Assembly: GCA_020444325.1 (NCBI GenBank)
Contig: JAHLLD010000001.1
Coordinates: forward strand, 372,001-436,000
Length of the DNA stretch: 64,000 nucleotides
DNA from: a bacterium
GTDB lineage: Bacteria; Bacteroidota; Ignavibacteria; SZUA-365
Reading direction: 5' to 3'
The first letter of the stretch is position 1. Every line of letters begins with the position of its first letter. Positions 1 through 8,996 of this stretch are shown piece after piece. The position numbers were made by a program, and so were the translations under genes. Below the pieces are notes generated by a model that ran no database searches, was not told the DNA's origin, and saw only the letters and a list, made by a program, of their open reading frames with translations.

Positions 1-2
1 CG

Positions 3-1418
3 GAAACGCTGTTCGAGATTTCCTGGTGGGTGCATATCGTGCTTGTGCTGGGCTTCCTGAATTTCCTGCCCTACTCCAAGCACTTCCATGTCATCACCTC
101 CATTCCCAACGTGTTCTTCAGCAACCACGGCATCCACCCCGAAGGCGACGGTGCGCTGAAGCCGCTGGACCTCGAAGACGAAAACGCGGAGAAGTTCGGT
201 TCCTCCGACATCGAGGATCTGACCTGGAAGCAGCTGTTCGACAGCTACACCTGCACGCACTGCGGGCGCTGCACCTCGGTATGTCCCGCAAACATCACCG
301 GCAAACTGCTTTCCCCGAAAAAAATCATCGTCGACACCCGCGCGCGTTTCGAAGAAAAAGCACCGCTGATGAGCAATGGCGCAGGCGATGCTCCCGCGCT
401 GCAGAAGCAGCTGCTGCATGACTTCATCACGCCGCAGGAGCTGTGGGCCTGCACCACCTGCCGCGCCTGCGTGCAGGAATGTCCCGTGATGATCGAGCAT
501 GTCGATGAAATCGTGGACATGCGCCGCTACCTCGCGCTCACCGAAGGGGAATTTCCCGAGCAGTTGCAGGTGCTGTTCCGCAACCTCGAAAACAATGCCG
601 CGCCGTGGCAGTTCTCGCCGGAAGATCGCGCCGCCTGGGCCGACGGACTCGAGATCCCGCAGCTGTCCGATCTCGGCAGTGCCGAAGAAATTGATTATCT
701 GTTCTGGGTGGGCTGCGCGGGCAGTTTCGATGCGCGCTACAAGAAAGTCAGCGTCGCGCTAGCGCATATCATGAAGCAGGCGGGACTCCGTTTTGCCATC
801 CTGGGCAAGGAAGAAAAGTGCAACGGCGACGCCGCCCGCCGCGCCGGCAACGAGTACCTCGCACAGATGCTGATGGTCGACAACATCGAGAAACTGAATT
901 TTTACAAGGTCAAGCATATTGTCACCGCCTGTCCCCACTGCTTCCATTCGCTGAAGAATGAGTTCCCGCAGTTCGGCGGCAACTACTCGGTCATCCATCA
1001 CTCGGATCTGATCAATCGGCTTATCGACCAGGGATACATTCATCTCGAGAGTGATGTGCGGCAGAGCGTGACCTTCCACGACAGCTGTTATCTCGGACGC
1101 TACAACGACATTTACGACGAACCACGCTCCTCCCTCCTCCAGGTTCCCGGACTGGAACTGGCGGAGATGGAGCGCAGCCGCGACAAAGGCTTCTGCTGCG
1201 GTGCCGGCGGAGCCCAGATGTTCATGGAGGAAACCGAAGGCAAACGCGTCAATATCGAAAGGACGGAAGAAGCTCTCGCGACCGGAGCGGGCACCATCGC
1301 TTCCGCCTGTCCTTTCTGCATGACCATGATGACTGACGGGGTGAAGGAGAAAGGAAAACAAGAGGAAGTGGAAGTCAAGGACATCGCAGAACTCGTATAC
1401 GAGGCAATGAGGAAATGA
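3..1418 (+). CDS. Membrane-anchored (Fe-S)-binding oxidoreductase, HdrD/GlpC-like (5' partial)
   Basis: The reading frame is open to the window edge, so the N-terminus is missing. The first ~30 visible residues are hydrophobic (WWVHIVLVLGFLNF), which suggests the end of a NarI-like membrane domain. Two ferredoxin-type clusters follow: CTHCGRCTSVCP (about nt 250-290) and CTTCRACVQECP (about nt 450-490). The C-terminal half has two cysteine-rich CCG domains (ACPHCFHSLKNEFP; FCCGAGG; ACPFC). This architecture is known from heterodisulfide-reductase-related electron-transfer proteins that link quinones to soluble redox partners. The partner is not visible. The stop codon overlaps the next start (ATGA), so the lipoprotein downstream is probably co-translated. 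Confidence 0.85.
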   Translation, partial: ETLFEISWWVHIVLVLGFLNFLPYSKHFHVITSIPNVFFSNHGIHPEGDGALKPLDLEDENAEKFGSSDIEDLTWKQLFDSYTCTHCGRCTSVCPANITGKLLSPKKIIVDTRARFEEKAPLMSNGAGDAPALQKQLLHDFITPQELWACTTCRACVQECPVMIEHVDEIVDMRRYLALTEGEFPEQLQVLFRNLENNAAPWQFSPEDRAAWADGLEIPQLSDLGSAEEIDYLFWVGCAGSFDARYKKVSVALAHIMKQAGLRFAILGKEEKCNGDAARRAGNEYLAQMLMVDNIEKLNFYKVKHIVTACPHCFHSLKNEFPQFGGNYSVIHHSDLINRLIDQGYIHLESDVRQSVTFHDSCYLGRYNDIYDEPRSSLLQVPGLELAEMERSRDKGFCCGAGGAQMFMEETEGKRVNIERTEEALATGAGTIASACPFCMTMMTDGVKEKGKQEEVEVKDIAELVYEAMRK

Positions 1419-1975
1419 TCAACAATCGCCTGATGGTCCGCGCCATCGCATTCCCCGCACTCGCGTCTGCGCTCGCAGTCGCGCTTCTGCTCAGTCTCCC
1501 CGCCTGCAGCTCGCAGGAGGAGAAAGGTCCTGTGACCGACACGACAATGACAACGGAAAACGGTGAAATCGACGTTACTCCCGTGCAGCCTGATGAAGGA
1601 CTGCGCGTCGACATCGGCCGCTGGTATGAATCCACCTTAGAGGACTTCGGAAACAAGTACGTTTCCTTCTCCGCCGCGCGTCCCGTGGTGCACAACTACG
1701 GCATCTGCGACTCGGTGGAAGTCTTCTTTCCCGACGAATCCGCCGACGCACTGCCCGAAATTCTGATCTGTCACCTCAACGGCATTTACACCGTGGAAAA
1801 CGCTTTCAGTATGCTCGGTATCGCCACCGGTGCCGTGGCTGACAGCGAGGGACAGTGGATCAGTCTTGAGAGCATGGACGAGCGCTTTGCCGGACTCAAG
1901 TTCCAGGGCCTCGAAGGCTACCCCGACCGCACCACGCAGCTCCTTCTGCAGTTCGATCGAAGCGGAGAGGAATAA
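1415..1975 (+). CDS. Hypothetical lipoprotein
   Basis: The product has 186 residues. It begins with a basic N-terminus, a hydrophobic stretch and a lipobox (LPAC, cysteine near residue 31), so it should be an exported, lipid-anchored protein. After a short Glu/Thr-rich linker there is a compact domain that I do not recognise. Its start overlaps the stop of the Fe-S oxidoreductase by 4 bp, which suggests translational coupling and possibly an accessory role. A strong terminator follows directly. Confidence 0.7.
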   Translation: MINNRLMVRAIAFPALASALAVALLLSLPACSSQEEKGPVTDTTMTTENGEIDVTPVQPDEGLRVDIGRWYESTLEDFGNKYVSFSAARPVVHNYGICDSVEVFFPDESADALPEILICHLNGIYTVENAFSMLGIATGAVADSEGQWISLESMDERFAGLKFQGLEGYPDRTTQLLLQFDRSGEE

Positions 1976-1998
1976 GTCCAGTCAGATTAGCGGATATG

Positions 1999-2035
1999 AA
2001 AAACCCCGTCGCTTTTTCAAGAGACGGGGTTTTTT
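1999..2035. terminator. Bidirectional rho-independent terminator
   Basis: A 12-bp stem (AAAAACCCCGTC with GACGGGGTTTTT) encloses a ~12-nt loop, with A and T runs on either side. It sits between the plus-strand lipoprotein gene and the minus-strand frr gene, which converge here, so it can end transcription from both sides. Confidence 0.85.
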
Positions 2036-2054
2036 CTGATGAGGTGGTGAAGCC

Positions 2055-2612
2055 TCAGACTTCCATGATTTCTTCTTCCTTGATCTTGAGAAGCTCGTCG
2101 ACGTTTTCGACATGTTTGTCGGTAAGCTCCTGCACATCCTTCTCCGCCTTGATACGATCGTCCTCGGAGACGTGGTCTTCCTTCTCTGCTTTCTTGAGGT
2201 GGTCGTTGGCATCGCGGCGCACGTTGCGGAGGGCGATCTTGGCGTCCTCGCCGAAGCGCTTGATCATTTTCACCAGTTCGCGGCGGCGCTCTTCATTGAG
2301 CGGGGGAATGGGCACCATGATGGAGTTGCCGTTATTGCTCGGGTTAAGCCCGAGATCCGCCGTGAGGATGGCTTTTTCGATAATGCCGAGCTGACCTTTG
2401 TCCCACGGCTGTATGCTCAGAGTATGGGGATCGAGAACGGACACATTGGCCACCTGCGTAAGCGGCGTCAGTGAGCCGTAGTAGTCGACGCGGACACCAT
2501 CGAGCAGTGCGGTGGTGGCCTTTCCGGTGCGGATCTTGCTCAGCTCCGAGCGCAGGTGTTCGATGGAGTGATCCATGCGCGTGGAGGCATCCTTGAGAAT
2601 GTCCTTCATCAT
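2055..2612 (-). CDS. frr: Ribosome recycling factor
   Basis: The product is 185 residues, the usual RRF length, and starts MMKDILKDASTRMDHSIEHLRSEL. The conserved RTGKA(T/S)xxLLDxVxVDYYG block is present. RRF releases ribosomes from mRNA with EF-G after termination. I chose the ATG at 2612 because a GGAG lies 8 nt upstream and because longer versions would run into pyrH. The gene is 13 bp downstream of pyrH and last in the minus-strand translation block. Confidence 0.95.
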   Translation of the reverse strand: MMKDILKDASTRMDHSIEHLRSELSKIRTGKATTALLDGVRVDYYGSLTPLTQVANVSVLDPHTLSIQPWDKGQLGIIEKAILTADLGLNPSNNGNSIMVPIPPLNEERRRELVKMIKRFGEDAKIALRNVRRDANDHLKKAEKEDHVSEDDRIKAEKDVQELTDKHVENVDELLKIKEEEIMEV

Positions 2613-2625
2613 AATGACTGCTCCG

Positions 2626-3369
2626 TTATTCAGATTGGGTAGTATGCGATTCGACGGAATCAGACACGAGCGTTCCGACATCCTCGCCAAGGAGCAGGCG
2701 CCGGAGATTGCCCTTCGTGTTTATGTTGAAGACAATAATAGGAAGTTTATTCTCACGACACAATGTTATCGCGGTCAGATCCATCACCCGCAGATCTCTG
2801 CGCAGCACATCGATGTAGCTGATTTCAGGGAAGCGGAAGGCGTCGGGATTCTTCTCCGGGTCGCTGTCGTACACACCGTTGACGCGCGTGCCCTTGAGAA
2901 TGACGTCCGCTTCGATCTCCACCGCGCGCAGGGCGGCGGCGGTATCGGTGGTGAAATACGGGTGTCCCGTACCCGCACCCATGATAACCACGCGGCGTTT
3001 CTCGAGATGCCGGATGGCACGGCGGCGGATATACGGTTCTGCGATCTGATTCATTTCGATGGCGCTGGCCAGGCGCGTGTGCACACCTTTCGACTCGAGG
3101 ATGTTCTGCAGGGCGAGCGAGTTGATCATCGTGGCAAGCATGCCCATCTGATCGCCGGACGCCTTATGGATGCCTTCGGCGGCGTTGGAGACGCCGCGGT
3201 AAATGTTTCCTCCCCCGAGCACAATGCCCACTTCCACGCCGAGATCGATGACGGACAGAATTTCATCGGCATAACTCTGCAGCGAATCCGGATCGATGCC
3301 GAATTCCCGGTCGCCCATGAGGGCTTCGCCGCTGAGTTTGAGAAGAATGCGCTTGAACCTGGGTTCCAT
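2626..3369 (-). CDS. pyrH: UMP kinase
   Basis: The product has 247 residues of the amino-acid-kinase fold. [16 protein letters not shown] at the N-terminus and [10 protein letters not shown] match the bacterial hexameric UMP kinase signature; [19 protein letters not shown] is the acceptor/ATP region. It phosphorylates UMP to UDP in pyrimidine nucleotide synthesis. It lies between tsf and frr, the common bacterial order. A hairpin with a T-run separates it from tsf. Confidence 0.96.
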   Translation of the reverse strand: MEPRFKRILLKLSGEALMGDREFGIDPDSLQSYADEILSVIDLGVEVGIVLGGGNIYRGVSNAAEGIHKASGDQMGMLATMINSLALQNILESKGVHTRLASAIEMNQIAEPYIRRRAIRHLEKRRVVIMGAGTGHPYFTTDTAAALRAVEIEADVILKGTRVNGVYDSDPEKNPDAFRFPEISYIDVLRRDLRVMDLTAITLCRENKLPIIVFNINTKGNLRRLLLGEDVGTLVSDSVESHTTQSE

Positions 3370-3382
3370 GTTACCTCCGCTT

Positions 3383-3415
3383 AAAAAAAAGCCTCTTGGC
3401 GTGAACCAAAAGGCT
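3383..3415 (-). terminator. Terminator/attenuator between tsf and pyrH
   Basis: Read on the minus strand, AGCCTTTTGG and CCAAGAGGCT form a 10-bp stem with one mismatch around a 6-nt loop, followed by seven T. It lies after the tsf stop and before pyrH, so it probably ends or reduces read-through from the ribosomal part of the block. Confidence 0.75.
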
Positions 3416-3435
3416 GTGAATGGGAAGTGGCGTGA

Positions 3436-4278
3436 TCAACCGCCGACCTGAAAACGTTCGAAGCGGGCGACCTTGAGATCGGCGTCAATACTCTTGCCGA
3501 CTTCAGCGATCTGCTCTTTCACGGTCTTGGTGGTATCACGCAGGAAGGTCTGCTCGAGCAGTGTGTATTCCTGGAAATACTTGTTGAGGCGACCCTCGGA
3601 GATACGATCGATCATATTCTCGGGCTTGCCCTGTTCGATGGCCTGCTGACGGTAGATCTCCAGTTCCTTGTCTTTGACATCCTGCGGAACGGCGTCGCGG
3701 TCAATGGCAACCGGGTTCATCGCGGCAACCTGCATGGCGATGTCCCTGCCCAGCTTCTGTACTTCGTCACCGCTGCCGCCGGTGATTTCCATCATCACGC
3801 CGAGCTTTGCACCGGGGTGGATGTATTCGATCAGCGTGTCATCGGAGCTGAAGGTCGCGAAGCGGCGCACTTCGATTTTCTCACCGATCTTCCCGATGGT
3901 TTCCTGCAGCACGTCCGAGAGCTTGAGTCCGTCGATCTCCATTTCCATCAGCGCATCAACGTCCTTCGGCGCGTTGGCCTTGACGAGGTCGAGTGCACGA
4001 TTGGCGAACGCGAGGAAGTCGTCGCTGCGTGCCACGAAATCGGTTTCGCAGTTGACTTCGACGATAACGCCGTTGCCGTTCTCGATGCTTGCGAGCACCA
4101 CACCTTCGTCAGCGCTGCGGTCGGCGCGCTTCTCGGCAGTGGCCGCGCCCTTCTTGCGCAGGTACTCGATAGCAGCTTGCATGTCTCCGTCGTTCTCGTT
4201 GAGCGCCTTCTTACAGTCCATCATCCCGGCGCCCGTCTTGTCACGGAGCTCTTTCACCATGGAGGCAGTGATTTCCAT
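3436..4278 (-). CDS. tsf: Translation elongation factor Ts
   Basis: The product has 280 residues. MEITASMVKELRDKTGAGMMDCKKAL is the classic EF-Ts N-terminus (UBA-like domain plus the TGAGMMDCK signature). INCETDFVAR-type sequence appears as VNCETDFVARSDDF. EF-Ts is the nucleotide exchange factor for EF-Tu. I took the ATG at 4278, with AGAGAG 9 nt upstream; an in-frame TTG at 4287 would add three residues. It lies downstream of rpsB, beyond an intervening hairpin. Confidence 0.95.
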   Translation of the reverse strand: MEITASMVKELRDKTGAGMMDCKKALNENDGDMQAAIEYLRKKGAATAEKRADRSADEGVVLASIENGNGVIVEVNCETDFVARSDDFLAFANRALDLVKANAPKDVDALMEMEIDGLKLSDVLQETIGKIGEKIEVRRFATFSSDDTLIEYIHPGAKLGVMMEITGGSGDEVQKLGRDIAMQVAAMNPVAIDRDAVPQDVKDKELEIYRQQAIEQGKPENMIDRISEGRLNKYFQEYTLLEQTFLRDTTKTVKEQIAEVGKSIDADLKVARFERFQVGG

Positions 4279-4331
4279 CTTCTTCAACTCTCTGTGTGAT
4301 TATAAAATATTAGTAATTGAATTCCAGCTGA

Positions 4332-4361
4332 TAAAAAGAATGGCTGAACGAGCAGCCATTC
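4332..4361 (-). terminator. Terminator/attenuator between rpsB and tsf
   Basis: A perfect 9-bp stem (GAATGGCTG/CAGCCATTC) with a 6-nt loop is followed on the minus strand by TTTTT. It lies just after the rpsB stop. rpsB and tsf usually share a transcript, so this is likely a partial terminator that tunes their ratio. Confidence 0.75.
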
Positions 4362-4370
4362 CATCGAGTC

Positions 4371-5132
4371 TTATTCGGTTTCTTCTGACTTCTCTGTTTC
4401 CTTGGCAACCCGTTCCTCTTCGGCCTCCTGTTCGGCCTTGGCCACGCGCCCTCGCTGACGTCCTTCTTCCATGGCTTCCACCAGGGCTTTGATCATCAGT
4501 TCGATGGTGCGGGCGGAATCGTCGTTGCCCGGGATAACCTGATCGATCACATCCGGATCGCAGTTGGTATCAACGATCGCGATCACAGGGATACCCAGGT
4601 TACGGGCTTCCTTGACCGCGATGTGCTCCTTCTTGATATCGACGACGAACAGTGCGCCCGGGAGGCGGTTCATGTCGACAATACCGCTGAGAATCTTGTT
4701 GAGACGGTCTTTCTCACGCGTGAGCATGAGACGTTCCTTCTTCGTGATCTGTTCGAAGGTACCGTCGCTCTCCATCTTTTCGATGTTGGTGAGGCGCTTG
4801 ATGCTCTTGCGGATGGTCGTGAAGTTGGTGAGCATGCCGCCCAGCCAGCGTTCAACAACGTAGTTCTGACCGCTCTCGACGGCGGCCTGGCGAATGATGT
4901 CTTTCGCCTGCTTCTTGGTGCCGACGAAGAGCACGCGCTTGCCGTCTGCGATCACGTCTGCGACTGCGTCGCAGGCCTTCTCGAGTTCTTCCTGTGTCTT
5001 CTTGAGATCGATGATATGAATACCGTTGCGTTCCATGAAGATGTACGGTTTCATCTTCGGATTCCAACGGCGGGTCAGGTGACCAAAGTGGGTCCCTGCC
5101 GCGAGCAGATCTTCGAGTTTTACCTTAGGCAT
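4371..5132 (-). CDS. rpsB: Small ribosomal subunit protein uS2
   Basis: The product has 253 residues and begins [52 protein letters not shown] and [11 protein letters not shown] are hallmark S2 segments. The C-terminus is an acidic/charged tail typical of many Bacteroidota S2 proteins. The start at 5132 has GGAG 6-7 nt upstream; an in-frame ATG 12 codons upstream is disfavoured. A stable hairpin precedes the gene. Confidence 0.96.
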   Translation of the reverse strand: MPKVKLEDLLAAGTHFGHLTRRWNPKMKPYIFMERNGIHIIDLKKTQEELEKACDAVADVIADGKRVLFVGTKKQAKDIIRQAAVESGQNYVVERWLGGMLTNFTTIRKSIKRLTNIEKMESDGTFEQITKKERLMLTREKDRLNKILSGIVDMNRLPGALFVVDIKKEHIAVKEARNLGIPVIAIVDTNCDPDVIDQVIPGNDDSARTIELMIKALVEAMEEGRQRGRVAKAEQEAEEERVAKETEKSEETE

Positions 5133-5178
5133 GATTTCTCCAGAGAAAATTGTGTTGAACCTCTGCACCCATCCTCCC

Positions 5179-5213
5179 GTCCGCCGTTACCCCGTGGGGC
5201 ACACACGGCAGAC
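5179..5213 (-). promoter_or_regulatory. Candidate structured leader of rpsB
   Basis: On the minus strand, GTCTGCCGT pairs with ACGGCGGAC (9 bp, one G-U), and the enclosed loop contains a small CCCC/GGGG helix. The structure sits about 47-81 nt before the rpsB start. Ribosomal protein leaders are often bound by their own product; that role here is inferred from position only. Confidence 0.4.
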
Positions 5214-5307
5214 AGTCCGGATGCATGTGTGATGAAAAAATATCAGCGATCGCCGGCAGCAGCGCATGCTGAACATTGTGCACACGCCGTACAAACTCTC
5301 GCAGCAA

Positions 5308-5694
5308 TTAACGCTTGCTGAACTGGAAGCGTTTGCGGGCCTTCTTCTGACCGTACTTCTTACGCTCGACCATACGGGAGTCGCGGGTCAGGAGATTGGA
5401 GCCGCGAAGCTTGGGACGAAACTCTTCGTCCACCAGCAGCAGCGCGCGGGCGATACCCATTTTGATCGCGCCGGCCTGTCCGTGAATGCCGCCGCCGCGC
5501 ACGCGCACATGCGCGTCGAAGCGTTCGTTGGTCTCGGTCACCGTCATCGGCTGACGCACCTCTTCGAGCAGCGTATCCGTCGGGAAGTACTCGGTGAGGT
5601 CCTTGCCGTTCACCGTGATCTTGCCGGTTCCCGGGGTCAGAAATGCGCGGGCAACTGCCGTTTTCCGGCGCCCTACACAGATATTGTTGACCAT
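5308..5694 (-). CDS. rpsI: Small ribosomal subunit protein uS9
   Basis: The product has 128 residues. [14 protein letters not shown] at the N-terminus and the basic C-terminal tail [12 protein letters not shown] (the part that reaches the P-site tRNA) identify S9. [19 protein letters not shown] is the conserved central segment. It lies 42 bp downstream of rplM, the near-universal rplM-rpsI pair. Confidence 0.96.
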   Translation of the reverse strand: MVNNICVGRRKTAVARAFLTPGTGKITVNGKDLTEYFPTDTLLEEVRQPMTVTETNERFDAHVRVRGGGIHGQAGAIKMGIARALLLVDEEFRPKLRGSNLLTRDSRMVERKKYGQKKARKRFQFSKR

Positions 5695-5736
5695 AAAAAA
5701 CCTTGTCTATCTAGTGAGAATGAATCGTTTGCGTTA

Positions 5737-6186
5737 TCAGTCGATGGTCAGTGTCTCGGGCTGCTGTGCCGCATGCGGATGCTCTGCGTCCGCGTACACT
5801 TTCAGCTTCTTGATGATGCGGCGTCCGAGGCGGTTGTGCGGAAGCATGCCGCGCACGGCGTGCTCGATCACGTATTGCGGATTGGTCTGCACCAGATCCT
5901 TGAACAGACGCGTCTTCGTACCGCCGGGATAGCCGGAGTGCGTGAAGTACGACTTCTGCTCCTGCCTCTTCCCGGTCACACGAACCTTGTCCGCATTGAT
6001 GACGATGACAAAATCACCGGTGTCGACATGCGGGGAAAACACCGGCTTGTGCTTTCCGCGAAGAATGCGCGCCACGTTGGCCGCCAGTCGCCCGAGCACC
6101 AGGCCTTCCGCATCTACGACATACCACTTTTTGTCCACGTCCGCTTCGTTTGGCGTGAAGCTTCTCTGTGTGGTCCGTTTGCTCAT
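5737..6186 (-). CDS. rplM: Large ribosomal subunit protein uL13
   Basis: The product has 149 residues. [46 protein letters not shown]-type and [14 protein letters not shown] segments are characteristic of L13, an early-assembling 50S protein. First gene of the minus-strand ribosomal block; its promoter must lie in 6187-6566. Confidence 0.96.
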   Translation of the reverse strand: MSKRTTQRSFTPNEADVDKKWYVVDAEGLVLGRLAANVARILRGKHKPVFSPHVDTGDFVIVINADKVRVTGKRQEQKSYFTHSGYPGGTKTRLFKDLVQTNPQYVIEHAVRGMLPHNRLGRRIIKKLKVYADAEHPHAAQQPETLTID

Positions 6187-6566
6187 ATTGTGCCTTTGTG
6201 AATCCGTTTATGACTCGATAAAATTAAACCGATCTACAAATTAACGGCATGGGATGGAAAAAGTCAAGGAATTCATGTGGATACATATTTCTCCACTAGA
6301 GATAAACAGCCGCAAGTGCCGCAGTTTCGCGGAGTTGGCCTGCGGTGTCAACATCAGGCTAATTTTGCGTGTGCTTCCGTCTTCAACGGAAATCGCGGAA
6401 TTATCTCGCCAAGTTGTTTCCCTCGCTTCGCGATGGAGGCGTTTCCCTCCGCAGGCGGAGGGAGGTGTTTCGTCCCGCTGGCGCGGGACGGGGAGTAAGA
6501 AATTCCATAGGATTCCGTATTTTATTGGGATATTGAACCTCTCCCCTTCACCCTCCACGAATAGCA
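6187..6566. other. Divergent intergenic region with clustered hairpins
   Basis: This 380-bp stretch separates rplM (minus) from the aminotransferase gene (plus) and should hold both promoters. No credible gene is visible. The half nearer the aminotransferase has two strong palindromes (6445-6462 and 6471-6490) and a weaker one before them. They are separated by near-identical AGGYGTTTC spacers, so they form a small array of hairpin units. Confidence 0.7.
6445..6490. repeat. Clustered palindromic hairpin units
   Basis: CCCTCCGCAGGCGGAGGG (6445-6462) and CGTCCCGCTGGCGCGGGACG (6471-6490) are each nearly perfect inverted repeats with short loops. Both follow an AGGYGTTT-like spacer. They resemble REP-type extragenic palindromes. 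No T-run follows, so they are unlikely to be simple terminators. Confidence 0.65.
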
Positions 6567-8033
6567 ATGAATCATACGAAACATCACTGCAACTGGAAGT
6601 ACGACGAACTCAGGCCGAATATCATGGGCATTGATACGGAAGTGCCGCTGCTCGATGGCAGCCGCGTGCCGTATGTGTTTCTGGACAACGGGGCGAGCAC
6701 GCCGAGTTTTCGGCATGCGTTCGAGGTGATGGCGGAGTTCATGCCGTTCTATTCGGGCGTGCACAGAGGGACGGGCTTCAAGTCGCTGCTGGCAACGCAG
6801 GTCTTCGACGAGGCGCATACCATCGCCGGGAAATTCGTCAAGGCGGATCTCGATGCGAACACGGTGATTTTCGTGAAGAACACGACGGAGGCAGTGAACA
6901 AACTTGCGAAGCGCGTGGATTGGAAGCCCGGCGACATCGTCATTACCACGATGATGGAACATCACTCGGATGACCTGCCCTGGCGGCAGCATGCGAAGGT
7001 GCTGCATATCGGTGTGGATGATCGTGGGTACCTGGATATGGACGGACTCCGTGCCGCTTTCACCGCGCATCGTGGACAGGTGCGCATGGTAGCGATGACA
7101 GGCGCGTCGAACATCACGGGCATCGTCAATCCCGTGCACGAGGTGGCGCGACTGGCGCATGAGAACGGTGCGCAGATTTTCGTGGACGCCGCACAGCTGG
7201 CGCCGCATCGCCCCATTGACGTGCTGCCGCAGGATGATCCCGGACATCTCGATTTCATCGCGTACTCCGCGCATAAAATGTACGCGCCCTATGGTATCGG
7301 TGTGCTGATAGGATCGAAGGAGTTTTTCTCGAAAGGCGATCCGGACATGGTCGGCGGCGGCGTGGTGGATGTGGTGGAACTGGATATGGTGGCGTGGACC
7401 GCGCCACCGGCCCGCGAGGAAGCGGGGAGTCCGAACGTGCCCGGTGCTGTGGGACTCGCAGCAGCCATACACATGCTCGATGCCGTCGGTATGGACAAAG
7501 TTGCCGAACACGAATACGAACTCGTGAGCTATGCCATCGCACAGATGAAGGAAATTCCCGGCGTGCGCATCTACGGTCCGGTCGACAACGATGAACTCCG
7601 CGACAAGGTCGGTGTGATCAGCTTCGACATCGTTGACGTCCCGCATGCAAAGGTCGCAGCCATTCTCAGTGTTGAAGGCGGCATCGGCGTGCGCAACGGC
7701 TGCTTCTGCGCGCACCCGTATGTCAAGCGCCTGCTCAAACTCAGTGAGGAAAACGCCGATGCGTTGACAAAGCAAATGCTAGATGGTGACCGCTCGAATA
7801 TCCCCGGCATGGTGCGCGCGAGCTTCGGCTGCTACAACAACCGTGAGGATGTTGACCGGCTGATCGCCATGCTCAAGCGCATCGCGGCCGGTGAATACAA
7901 AGGGGAATATCACATGGAAGAGAAATCAGGCACGTACTGGCCGAAGGAATTCGACTATCCCTTCGCCGAGTATTTCCCGCATTTCTCCTTCCGTCCCACG
8001 CAGGACATTGTGGAGTTCAACGAGGCGAGCTGA
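6567..8033 (+). CDS. Class V aminotransferase, cysteine desulfurase-like
   Basis: The product has 488 residues of the PLP-dependent class V fold. LDNGASTPS near the N-terminus, HRGTGFKS, MMEHHSDDLPW, VDAAQLAPHRPID and SAHKMYAPYGIGVL (Schiff-base lysine) match SufS/NifS-type enzymes. VRNGCFCAHPY places a cysteine where SufS carries its catalytic Cys. It is longer than SufS (~410) because of a C-terminal extension ending in FSFRPTQDIVEFNEAS. No SUF assembly genes are near, so sulfur transfer for Fe-S assembly is only one possibility; another is cysteine/selenocysteine or amino-acid lyase activity. Confidence 0.85.
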   Translation: MNHTKHHCNWKYDELRPNIMGIDTEVPLLDGSRVPYVFLDNGASTPSFRHAFEVMAEFMPFYSGVHRGTGFKSLLATQVFDEAHTIAGKFVKADLDANTVIFVKNTTEAVNKLAKRVDWKPGDIVITTMMEHHSDDLPWRQHAKVLHIGVDDRGYLDMDGLRAAFTAHRGQVRMVAMTGASNITGIVNPVHEVARLAHENGAQIFVDAAQLAPHRPIDVLPQDDPGHLDFIAYSAHKMYAPYGIGVLIGSKEFFSKGDPDMVGGGVVDVVELDMVAWTAPPAREEAGSPNVPGAVGLAAAIHMLDAVGMDKVAEHEYELVSYAIAQMKEIPGVRIYGPVDNDELRDKVGVISFDIVDVPHAKVAAILSVEGGIGVRNGCFCAHPYVKRLLKLSEENADALTKQMLDGDRSNIPGMVRASFGCYNNREDVDRLIAMLKRIAAGEYKGEYHMEEKSGTYWPKEFDYPFAEYFPHFSFRPTQDIVEFNEAS

Positions 8034-8084
8034 GCAGGCAGCAAGCAGACGCGGCAGTCCCGTGACCTCTTGCGAAAGCTGCGG

Positions 8085-8429
8085 TCAGGCGGGACGATAG
8101 ACGAGGACGTCGACTTTTTCGACGGTCACCATCGCACCGCAGCCTGCAGCGGTAAAAATCTCTTCGAGCTGCGCGACGAAGTCCTGAATGCGGTCTTCCT
8201 TGTCGGCGATTTCGATGACGATGGGGAGATCGTCCGAGAGTCGCAGCAGGCGCGCAGTGTGCAGCAGGCTCGACGCACCGAATCCTTCTATCCCCCGTAG
8301 CACTGTGGCGCCGGCCAGTCCCTGCTCGCGTGCGCGTAGCACGACATACTCATACAGCGGCTTCCCTTCGACCCTGTCTTTTTCCCCCACGAAAATTCGC
8401 AGCAGTTTCGCTTCACCGAGGGTTTGCAT
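8085..8429 (-). CDS. DUF190 family protein
   Basis: The product has 114 residues. AKLLRIFVGEKDRVEGKPLYEYVVLRAREQGLAGATVLRGIEGFG is the DUF190 signature, a PII-like ferredoxin fold. In many genomes DUF190 genes accompany crcB and are presumed accessory to fluoride export. Here it lies just downstream of crcB on the same strand, separated by 74 bp. Confidence 0.88.
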   Translation of the reverse strand: MQTLGEAKLLRIFVGEKDRVEGKPLYEYVVLRAREQGLAGATVLRGIEGFGASSLLHTARLLRLSDDLPIVIEIADKEDRIQDFVAQLEEIFTAAGCGAMVTVEKVDVLVYRPA

Positions 8430-8503
8430 GGCACCTCCTTGTTATGTGCAGGCGGAATGGCACAGACGCGTCAGCGCACGCGCGTTGACTCACGCGCAGG
8501 ACG

Positions 8504-8890
8504 TCAGAGCATGCGGGCGAGGACCACGCCGCCGTAGACGCCGGCGAGACAGAGCAGAACGCTGCCTGCGGCGTTGGCCGTGGCTGCGAGGTAGCTGCCG
8601 TCGGCCAGCATGCGCCAGGTTTCAAGAGAAAACGTGGAGAACGTGGTAAAGCCGCCACAGAGTCCGACCGTGAGAAACATTTTCAGAAGTGGACCCGTGG
8701 TCGTGCGGCTTTCCGTCAGCTCGGCAATGAAGCCGAGCAGCAGCGATCCGAGCACGTTCACGAGCAGCGTGCCGTAAGGAAAATCCTCTCCCGCCCAGCG
8801 GTAGACGAGTCCCGAAGCGCCGAAGCGCAGCACGGCTCCGATTCCACCCCCGGCTCCCACCGCAGCCAGTGTATCCCAGGCTACATGCAT
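8504..8890 (-). CDS. crcB: Fluoride ion channel CrcB/Fluc
   Basis: The product has 128 residues and four predicted membrane helices. GGGIGAVLRFG, PYGTLLVNVLGSLLLGF and GLCGGFTTFSTFSLE are the Fluc signature, including the pore asparagine and the TFSTF phenylalanine box. It exports fluoride passively as a dual-topology dimer. I chose the ATG at 8890 because it gives the normal family length; a longer in-frame version lacks homologous sequence. Confidence 0.9.
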   Translation of the reverse strand: MHVAWDTLAAVGAGGGIGAVLRFGASGLVYRWAGEDFPYGTLLVNVLGSLLLGFIAELTESRTTTGPLLKMFLTVGLCGGFTTFSTFSLETWRMLADGSYLAATANAAGSVLLCLAGVYGGVVLARML

Positions 8891-8996
8891 TGCGCCGTTC
8901 CAGACATCATACAATCGGCCTCCCGCCTTGCGGCGGAGAAGCGTGTTTCCTATCATGACATAATACAAGACGCATGAACCATCAGCAAAGGGTATT

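Noticed and set aside
2575-3384. 269-residue plus-strand frame
   Set aside because: It is the antisense shadow of pyrH and the start of frr.
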